From: JALORV01 sp035498175 | GTDB lineage: Bacteria > Pseudomonadota > Gammaproteobacteria > Burkholderiales > Burkholderiaceae_F | Assembly: GCA_035498175.1 (NCBI GenBank) | Contig: DATKAJ010000086.1 | Coordinates: 1-44,884, forward strand | Reading direction: 5' to 3' | Length of the DNA: 44,884 nucleotides | Shown here: positions 39,455-44,884 of the stretch, piece after piece | Position numbering within the stretch: the first letter of the stretch is position 1 | How the letters are laid out: every line of letters begins with the position of its first letter | Notes under the pieces: generated by a model | Told to the model about the DNA's origin: nothing | What the model saw: the letters and a program-made list of their open reading frames with translations, nothing else | The model's database searches: none | Position numbers and translations under genes: made by a program

Positions 39455-39802
39455 TTACGCCCGGACGCGGCGGAACGCCGCGTTTGCGTCGACCTGCCGG
39501 TATTCGATGAATTCCGCCGGAGCGAGACAGTTGGGATACAGGATGCCGGCGAATTTCTTCACCGCCGCCGATTCCCCATGGATGCGGTTCGCTTCATCGT
39601 CCTTCCAGACGAAGATGTGCACGAACCGCGTCGGGCGTTCCTTCTCCTGCCACACCTCGTAGCGAAGAGCGCCCGCTTCATTGTCTCGCACGTAGGCGAC
39701 GAACTCGTGGATCGCATCGAGGCAGCTCCGCAGGGCTTCGGGACGCACCTCGTAGCGCGCGAGCTCGTGGAGCTCGCCGGAATTGCCTTCGATGCGGGTC
39801 AT
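39455..39802 (-). CDS. Antibiotic biosynthesis monooxygenase (ABM)-like dimeric ferredoxin-fold protein
   Basis: 115-residue ABM-domain protein (PF03992 type). The features are ELARYEVRPEALRSCLDAI, ALRYEVWQEKERPTRFVHIFVWKDDEA and a terminal helix/strand. Family members are small dimeric enzymes (quinol monooxygenases, heme-degrading proteins) or have no known function. GGAGG lies just ahead of ATG 39802. It is convergent with the phosphorylase gene 17 bases away and divergent from the amidohydrolase. No cofactor residues are diagnostic, so the function stays open. Confidence 0.82.
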   Translation of the reverse strand: MTRIEGNSGELHELARYEVRPEALRSCLDAIHEFVAYVRDNEAGALRYEVWQEKERPTRFVHIFVWKDDEANRIHGESAAVKKFAGILYPNCLAPAEFIEYRQVDANAAFRRVRA

Positions 39803-39956
39803 CCTGGCCTCCTACCGTCCTCTAGTCTGTGAACGACGGACCATCGGCGCTGAGCGCGCAACGCCGTTCGACCGCGTCGCGTCGCCGGACTGACTCCCGG
39901 CCGCCCCATCACGCCAACGGGATCTTGCTCCACACCCCACCTGCCTACACTGCCGC

Positions 39957-41000
39957 ATGCACGTGTTCTACAGCGACCGCCACCGGGCCCACCGGGGCCG
40001 ATACGAGTTCTTCCGCGGTGAACTCGTGCCCTGCTTCGAAACACCCGAGCGCGCCGACATCGTGCTGGCGGCCACGCGGAGCCAAGGCATCGGCCCCGTG
40101 CTGGAGCCCGCGCCGTTCGATCTCGCGCGCATCGAGCGCGTGCATGCGCCGAGATACGTGCGCTTCCTCGAGCAAGCATGGACCCGGTGGAACGCGCTGG
40201 GGCACACGAAGGACGCATTGCCTGCAGTCTGGCCGATTCGCGGCATGCGCCACGACATCGAACCCGATGATTTCATCGCGCAGCTCGGCCTGTACTCGTT
40301 CGACAGCGGCACGCCGTTCACCACCGGCACCTGGATCGCCGCGCGCACCGGCGCCGACATTGCGCTGACGGCGGCCCGGCATGTCGCGACGGGCCAGGGC
40401 CACTCCGCCTTTGCGCTCACGCGCCCGCCCGGCCACCACGCGGGGGCGGACTTCATGGGCGGCTACTGTTTCCTCAACAACGCGGCGATCGCCGCGCAGG
40501 CACTGCTGGACGGCGGCGCGCAGCGCATCGCGCTGCTCGACGTCGACTATCACCATGGCAACGGCACGCAGGCGATCTTCTACCGGCGCGCCGACGTGCT
40601 GTTCCTGTCAATCCACGGCGACCCGAAAACCGAGTATCCGTTCTATCTGGGCCACGCCGACGAGCGCGGTGCAGGGCCCGGTGCAGGCTTCAACGTGAAC
40701 TATCCACTGCCCGCCGGATGCGACAACTCGCGATGGTTCGACGCCCTCGAAGACGCAAGTAAGCGCATCGCCGAATACCGCGCCGATGCACTGGTCGTTT
40801 CCCTCGGAGTGGACACCTTCGCCGGGGACCCGATCTCGAAGTTCAAACTCGAAGCCCCTGAGTTCCGGCGCCTCGGCGAGCGCCTCGCGCGCCTGGCACT
40901 GCCGACAGTGTTCGTTCTCGAAGGCGGCTATGCGGTGAGCGAGATCGGCGACAACGTCGCGCACGTGCTCGGCAGCTTCGATGGCGCGGCGCCGGCATGA
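39957..41000 (+). CDS. Acetylpolyamine amidohydrolase (class II HDAC-like)
   Basis: 347-residue zinc amidohydrolase strongly resembling the Mycoplana acetylpolyamine amidohydrolase (341 residues). It removes acetyl groups from N-acetylated polyamines in the cytosol. The catalytic pair is His160-His161 (RPPGHHAG), the zinc ligands are Asp197, His199 (LDVDYHHGNGT) and Asp286 (LGVDTF), and the transition-state Tyr325 lies in LEGGYAV. All active-site residues are present. The insertion loop that forms the narrow dimer channel (region about 85-120) is also retained. ATG 39957 has no good ribosome binding site. The gene has no polyamine-metabolism neighbours. Confidence 0.94.
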   Translation: MHVFYSDRHRAHRGRYEFFRGELVPCFETPERADIVLAATRSQGIGPVLEPAPFDLARIERVHAPRYVRFLEQAWTRWNALGHTKDALPAVWPIRGMRHDIEPDDFIAQLGLYSFDSGTPFTTGTWIAARTGADIALTAARHVATGQGHSAFALTRPPGHHAGADFMGGYCFLNNAAIAAQALLDGGAQRIALLDVDYHHGNGTQAIFYRRADVLFLSIHGDPKTEYPFYLGHADERGAGPGAGFNVNYPLPAGCDNSRWFDALEDASKRIAEYRADALVVSLGVDTFAGDPISKFKLEAPEFRRLGERLARLALPTVFVLEGGYAVSEIGDNVAHVLGSFDGAAPA

Positions 41001-41103
41001 CCGGTGAACGACGGCCGCACTGATTCGGATAGAGGATCTGTCGGGGACAAAGGGAGTTCGTTCGGCGAGGGTCGGGCTGAATCCGCGGTCACCGCTTGGT
41101 GAC

Positions 41104-41466
41104 CTACAGGCCGTTACTCGCTGTGTGCCCCACCCAGACCGCGACCTTTGGGCGCTCCACTCCTTCGTCAATCCCCAGCACCTCCGCTTGGACAATGCCC
41201 CGTGCGGCATCCATGACTGTGACGTACCAACACGGGCCGTCAATCACATCTACGCACCAGACGCCATTCCACTCGATCTTCCCTGCGGCAAGGTTCGCGG
41301 TAAAGACCGCGCGGACCGCCTCGCCACGTCTCAAGCACAGTGCGCAACCACAGCTGAATGGGAGGAAGGGCTGGCATGGTCTAAGGCCCGCCAGGCGTGC
41401 GCTGAACGCTTCTCGTTCTGCCGCTGTGCATACCCACTTTGTGCCGCAGTTCCCCCTCTCTGCCAC
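41104..41466 (-). CDS. Possible cysteine-rich hypothetical protein
   Basis: 120-codon minus-strand frame from GTG 41466 with eight cysteines, including CGTKWVC near the start and CGCALC in the middle. A protein-like C-terminal half follows (AAGKIEWNGVWCVDVIDG, YVTVMDAARGIV, VERPKVAVWVGH). There is no ribosome binding site. The DNA is lower in G+C than its surroundings, and no family is recognised. It occupies most of the 545-base stretch between the amidohydrolase (stop 41000) and the PEP-CTERM gene (41546). Nothing else was recognised there. It may be a transferred small gene or a chance frame. Confidence 0.35.
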   Translation of the reverse strand: MAERGNCGTKWVCTAAEREAFSARLAGLRPCQPFLPFSCGCALCLRRGEAVRAVFTANLAAGKIEWNGVWCVDVIDGPCWYVTVMDAARGIVQAEVLGIDEGVERPKVAVWVGHTASNGL

Positions 41467-41545
41467 GGGTTTTTGATTCAGGTCGAAGACAGAGGAATCT
41501 CGGCGCCTACCTTGATCTCAATGGGGTGGCAAAGGGGAGAAGTTT

Positions 41546-42580
41546 ATGAAGGCTTTCGGCCGATTCCTTGCGGGTTGCATCGCTTCTTGGGTCGTCGCTA
41601 CTTCTGCATACGCAGCACCGTACTCGCAGTTCGTGGTGTTCGGTGACAGTCTGTCCGATGCGGGCAACGCATCGTTCATCACCTCGAATCTGTTTCCGCC
41701 CTCGCCGCCCTATGCGGGCACCTTCAGCAACGGGCCGACGGCGGCGCAATACCTGGCGAACCTGCTGGGCGTGTCCGTGGGGTTCGGCTGGTCGGGCCTG
41801 AGCGGTGCCGCGAACAACTACGCCGTGGGGGGCGGACTCAATGGCACGGGCAACTACAACGTCCAGATCGGCAATCCTCCGGGGCTCGGAGTGGCGTTCC
41901 CGACCATGGCGGTTACCGGCATCCGGCAGCAGATCGAGCGCTACGCGCTGGTGAACCCGGTGGTACCGAACGCCGCCAGCACGCTGTTCATGGTCTGGGG
42001 CGGACCGAACAACATCTTCCTCGGCGCCGAGACAGGTGGCGATCCTACGGTGTACGTCCCGGCCGCACTGATTGACCTGCGCGACGACCTCGTGATGCTG
42101 GCAGCCATGGGAGCGCAGCACCTGTTCGTGCCCAGCATGCCTGACCTCGGGCTGACGCCGGAGGCACGGGGCAAGGGGCCCGCGGCCATGGCCGCACTTT
42201 CGGCGCTCAGCGCTGCCTACAACGGCGGCCTGGCCCAGGTGCTCGCCGGCCTCGACACCGCCTTCGACCCGCTCGGCATCGACCTGTACTCGTTCGATAC
42301 CGCCGCGTTCTTCGCGGATGTCACGGCCAACCCGGCCATGTACGGCTTCACGAACGTGACGGACTCGTGCCTGTATTCGGCGGCCGCGTGCTCGACCTAC
42401 CTGTACTTCGACAACGTGCACCCGACGACCCTAGGCCACGACCTCCTTGCGCTGCAGTTCGCGAGCGCTCTGGGAATCGTGCCCGAGCCGGCCATGACCG
42501 GGCTGGTCCTTGTTGCGGTCGTTGGATTGCTCGGTTTTTTGCGCCGGCCGCCGAGGTCGGTCGCTAGGGCTGCGAATTAG
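41546..42580 (+). CDS. PEP-CTERM-sorted SGNH/GDSL hydrolase
   Basis: 344-residue secreted esterase/lipase. The Sec signal peptide spans about 1-23 (GRFLAGCIASWVVATSAYA). GDSL block I is FGDSLSDAGN with nucleophile Ser35, block III has Asn155/156 in WGGPNNIF, and block V has Asp289-Asn-Val-His292. The C-terminus is a textbook PEP-CTERM signal: VPEP at 312-315, a hydrophobic helix (TGLVLVAVVGLLGFL) and an arginine-rich tail. This predicts processing by an exosortase and delivery to the cell surface or exopolysaccharide matrix. AGGGGAGA at 41533-41540 supports the start. No exosortase gene is in the window. Confidence 0.94.
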   Translation: MKAFGRFLAGCIASWVVATSAYAAPYSQFVVFGDSLSDAGNASFITSNLFPPSPPYAGTFSNGPTAAQYLANLLGVSVGFGWSGLSGAANNYAVGGGLNGTGNYNVQIGNPPGLGVAFPTMAVTGIRQQIERYALVNPVVPNAASTLFMVWGGPNNIFLGAETGGDPTVYVPAALIDLRDDLVMLAAMGAQHLFVPSMPDLGLTPEARGKGPAAMAALSALSAAYNGGLAQVLAGLDTAFDPLGIDLYSFDTAAFFADVTANPAMYGFTNVTDSCLYSAAACSTYLYFDNVHPTTLGHDLLALQFASALGIVPEPAMTGLVLVAVVGLLGFLRRPPRSVARAAN

Positions 42581-42634
42581 CCGCGAGCACGTCTGCAAGC
42601 GCGGTCATACCCGCTTCGATCGGTCCATCACACC

Positions 42635-43252
42635 ATGCGCGCCCTCGCCTTCCTGCTGGCCGTGCTGCTCGCGGGCTGCGCGTCCAGCCCCGACGCCAGT
42701 TACGTCAAAGACTCGGACACCCGCATCCAGCGCAACGGCTTTTCTCTCTTGCCACCGTCAGGAAAGGGCTGGATGACGGCGCCCAGCGGCCAGTACGGGG
42801 CTCGCTGGGGCAAGGTGCTGTCGGACTCGAAGGGGAATCGTTCGACGGTCGCCGTCATGGTGTGGTCCGGCCGCTTCACGGAGCGGAAGGTCGACCTGAC
42901 CACGCCGCAGGGGCTGCGCGATACGGTCATCTACCAGGTCACGGGGGGATCTGATCGCTATCCGGTTCGACAGGCGAAGTACTCGGACGTCTATCGCAAA
43001 TTCGGCACGGACTGCATCGATGCCGACTACGTCGCTGAGGACCGTGCGAACACGATGTCGTGGAACGCCGGTGTCGTCCTCTTGCTTCACGTCCAGATGA
43101 CACTTTGCAGGCATCCGAGTAATCCCGAGTGGGGCTTCAATACGAGCCTCTCGGACCGCCATCCGGAAGACTCGCTCTCGCTCATGGACGACGTCGTGCA
43201 ACAGGAGGCCAGACGCTGCCTAGACAGCATCGAGCTGACACCGCTCAGCTGA
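42635..43252 (+). CDS. Hypothetical lipoprotein
   Basis: 205 residues with a lipoprotein signal: MRALAFLLAVLLAGC, lipobox LAGC with lipidated Cys15 followed by ASS. There is no Asp at +2, so outer-membrane localisation is likely. The mature part has no recognised domain. It contains two cysteine pairs (about Cys126 with Cys158, and a later Cys195) and aromatic-rich beta-like segments (RNGFSLLPPSGKGWM, STVAVMVWSG). It starts 54 bases after the PEP-CTERM gene on the same strand, possibly in one transcript, though the ribosome binding site is weak. Confidence 0.82.
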   Translation: MRALAFLLAVLLAGCASSPDASYVKDSDTRIQRNGFSLLPPSGKGWMTAPSGQYGARWGKVLSDSKGNRSTVAVMVWSGRFTERKVDLTTPQGLRDTVIYQVTGGSDRYPVRQAKYSDVYRKFGTDCIDADYVAEDRANTMSWNAGVVLLLHVQMTLCRHPSNPEWGFNTSLSDRHPEDSLSLMDDVVQQEARRCLDSIELTPLS

Positions 43253-43337
43253 GGCGGGACGCTGCGATCAGAAATTCGGAATGCAGGCAGATCGCTCGCA
43301 ATACGCGGCGATGGGCGGAGGTTTGAGTCACTGACCA

Positions 43338-43373
43338 GCGCCGCGCGGCGCCAGCGTTGATTGCGGTCAACGC
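43338..43373. repeat. Two adjacent inverted repeats upstream of the cyclopropane-synthase gene
   Basis: A perfect 14-base palindrome GCGCCGCGCGGCGC lies at 43338-43351. Beside it GCGTTGA (43354-43360) pairs with TCAACGC (43367-43373) around a six-base loop. Both lie in the 191-base gap between the lipoprotein stop and the synthase start. They may be a terminator, an operator or both; no T-run follows. Confidence 0.4.
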
Positions 43374-43443
43374 GAATAACCCTACGGAAGCGTAGACAGG
43401 CAGCGTTGCCGGGAGGCATGAGCCGCCCCGGGGAAGCCCTGCC

Positions 43444-44682
43444 ATGCCATCGCTCATTGCGCAGGAAATGCGGCGCCTCGCCGCCCTGACGCGCATTCCG
43501 TTTGCGGTGTTGTTCGCCGACGGCACCCGCTTCGACAGCTCGCAGGGCCCACCGGCCTTCACTCTCGTCTTCCACACGGTCGGCGCCGAGCTGGCGACCG
43601 CTACCTTCGGGCACGTCGGTCTGCTCGACGCGTACTTCGACGGCGAAGTCGACATCGACGGCGATCCGCGGGCGATGTTCCGTCTCGGCTCCGAATCGAA
43701 GTTCGGGGACGAAAATCCACTCGTCGTCGCGCGCAACCACTGGCACGAGCGTGCGCACTCGAACGCGAGCCGCGAACGGGCCCGGGAGAACGCGCGCTTC
43801 CACTACGGGCTCGGCACGTCGTTCTATCGCCTGTGGCTCGACGAGCCGCGCATGATGTACACGTGCGCCTACTGGAAGGACGGGACGAGAACGCTCGAGC
43901 AGGCGCAAGCCAACAAGATCGATCACGTGTGCCGGAAGGCCCGACTGGCGCCGGGCGAGTCGGTAGTCGACGTCGGCTGCGGATTCGGCGGCTTCATGTT
44001 CGACGCTGCCGCGCGGCATGGCGTGCGCGTCACCGGCGTCAACACGACGACCGAGCAGGTCGAATGGCTCGACGCGGAAATCCGGGCGCGCGGACTCGCC
44101 GACCGCTTGAGTGTGACCCAGGCCGACTTCCGCGACATTCCGGGCGAATTCGACAAGGTGGTCTCGATCGGGGTGCTCGAACATGCGGGCCGCGACCAGC
44201 TGGCCGACGTAGTCAACGCCCACGCCAGGGCGCTGAAGCCGGGCGGACTCGGAGTGCTGCACTTCATCGGCCACGTCGGGCGGCGCGACACCGAGTTCTT
44301 CATCCGCGACCACGTCTTCCCCGGCGGGTGGATTCCGAGCCTCGCCGAGACCATTGTTGCCATGGAGGATGCTGGTCTCGAGGTCATTGACGTCGAGAAC
44401 CTGCGGCGCCACTACGCGCTGACCCTCGACGTCTGGGCCGAGCGGTTCGAACGCAACTGGCCGCGGATCCACGAGCTCGATCCGGAACGCTTCAACGAGC
44501 GCTTCCATCGCATCTGGCGAACCTACCTCATCGGCTGCGCCGAGATGTTCCGCTCGCCAGCGGAGCGCACACATCTGTTCCAGATCGTGTTCAGCAAGGG
44601 CAACGTGTCTAGCACAGGCTATCCGATGAGCCGTGCGTTCCTGTACGCGGACGACATCGCCGCTGACGCGGCGACTCCATGA
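43444..44682 (+). CDS. Cyclopropane-fatty-acyl-phospholipid synthase family methyltransferase
   Basis: 412-residue SAM-dependent methyltransferase of the Cfa family, acting on unsaturated acyl chains of membrane phospholipids. An N-terminal lipid-binding domain (about 1-110) carries YFDGEVDIDGD. The conserved Cys of MYTCAYW, the SAM motif VVDVGCGFGGF, the LEHAG catalytic Glu, HFIGHVG and HYALTLDVW match active-site positions of E. coli Cfa (bicarbonate site and catalytic Tyr). A GGGGAAG lies eight bases before ATG 43444. It is followed after 37 bases by an FAD oxidoreductase. That pairing occurs where a methylene group is added and then reduced to a methyl branch, so the product could be a 10-methyl rather than a cyclopropane acid. 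Confidence 0.94.
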   Translation: MPSLIAQEMRRLAALTRIPFAVLFADGTRFDSSQGPPAFTLVFHTVGAELATATFGHVGLLDAYFDGEVDIDGDPRAMFRLGSESKFGDENPLVVARNHWHERAHSNASRERARENARFHYGLGTSFYRLWLDEPRMMYTCAYWKDGTRTLEQAQANKIDHVCRKARLAPGESVVDVGCGFGGFMFDAAARHGVRVTGVNTTTEQVEWLDAEIRARGLADRLSVTQADFRDIPGEFDKVVSIGVLEHAGRDQLADVVNAHARALKPGGLGVLHFIGHVGRRDTEFFIRDHVFPGGWIPSLAETIVAMEDAGLEVIDVENLRRHYALTLDVWAERFERNWPRIHELDPERFNERFHRIWRTYLIGCAEMFRSPAERTHLFQIVFSKGNVSSTGYPMSRAFLYADDIAADAATP

Positions 44683-44719
44683 ATGCACGGACCCGCATCG
44701 GGCCGGCGGCGCCGCGGCG

Positions 44720-44884
44720 ATGAATGACTACGCCGCGCGCCGGGATGCCATCGCGGCGTCGATGCGCGGCGCGCCCCCAGGTACGCTCGCGCTGGCAAAG
44801 GAGACGTCGAACCTGTTCCGCGACCGCGTGGCGGGTGCGAGGCATCGCCTCGACGTGCGGGCATTCGATCACGTCCTGACGGTT
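44720..44884 (+). CDS. FAD-binding oxidoreductase, N-terminal fragment (continues beyond window)
   Basis: 55 codons open to the right edge from ATG 44720. The segment LALAKETSNLFRDR, then RLDVRAFDHVL, matches the very N-terminus of FAD-binding (FAD_binding_4/DLD-like) oxidoreductases found beside Cfa-type methyltransferases, for example those making 10-methyl fatty acids in actinobacteria and some proteobacteria. There is no clear ribosome binding site. Only the first strand/helix region is present, so no FAD motif can be checked. Assignment relies on this short match and on position. Confidence 0.65.
   Translation, partial: MNDYAARRDAIAASMRGAPPGTLALAKETSNLFRDRVAGARHRLDVRAFDHVLTV

Noticed and set aside
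1..44884. tRNA, rRNA, CRISPR arrays, riboswitches and insertion sequences.
   Set aside because: No cloverleaf, repeat-spacer pattern, known riboswitch core or transposase motif was recognised on reading either strand. A covariance-model search would be needed to exclude small RNAs.

Overview
The window is a high-G+C (about two thirds by eye) stretch of bacterial chromosome, densely packed and with very short gaps. The protein families suggest a betaproteobacterium, probably of Burkholderiales type: TRAP and ABC uptake systems beside sugar-acid enzymes, a PEP-CTERM secreted esterase, a Kup transporter, and an acetylpolyamine amidohydrolase of the Mycoplana type. No rRNA, tRNA, CRISPR array, insertion sequence or integrase was recognised. 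The taxonomic call is inference.

Layout. 1-1260: most of an AlgI-like MBOAT O-acyltransferase, cut by the window edge. 1456-11036: a divergent sugar-acid island. Leftward run an SDR and an Ldh_2-type dehydrogenase. Rightward run an IlvD/EDD sugar-acid dehydratase, DNA glycosylase Tag, a D-2-hydroxyacid dehydrogenase and a complete ABC importer (ATPase, Tat-exported binding protein, two permeases). 11062-19986: a small membrane protein, a LytS/LytTR two-component pair, a BtuF-like protein divergent from an RraA-like protein, two hybrid histidine kinases and a lone receiver. 20163-30126: a second divergent sugar-acid island. Leftward run SDR, FAH hydrolase, Ldh_2, D-2-hydroxyacid dehydrogenase and SDR. 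Rightward run a FadR/GntR regulator, TRAP DctQ and DctM, a UxaA-family dehydratase and TRAP DctP. 30127-44884: a mixed region with Kup, an F420-reductase-like NAD(P) protein, a lone phage-type spike, a glycine-zipper protein, a frameshifted fragment, a beta-CASP nuclease/AMP-phosphorylase-like operon, an ABM protein, the amidohydrolase, a PEP-CTERM GDSL hydrolase, a lipoprotein, and a cyclopropane-synthase homologue followed by the start of an FAD oxidoreductase.

How it works together. The two sugar-acid islands lie about 21 kb apart but carry the same 20-base operator-like site (3302-3321 and 24678-24697). Each site sits in the intergenic region of a divergent pair, and the second lies just upstream of the GntR-family regulator. 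The natural reading is one regulon for a non-phosphorylating sugar/sugar-acid pathway of the L-fuconate / D-arabinonate / L-galactonate kind. A sugar acid enters by TRAP (or a sugar by ABC) and is dehydrated by the UxaA-family or IlvD-family enzyme. The 2-keto-3-deoxy acid is oxidised by the SDR at 23882-24616 and cleaved by the FAH hydrolase to pyruvate plus a hydroxyacid. The Ldh_2 and 2-hydroxyacid dehydrogenases would handle that product. No lactonase or mutarotase was seen, so the pathway is incomplete in the window and the substrate is not fixed by sequence alone.
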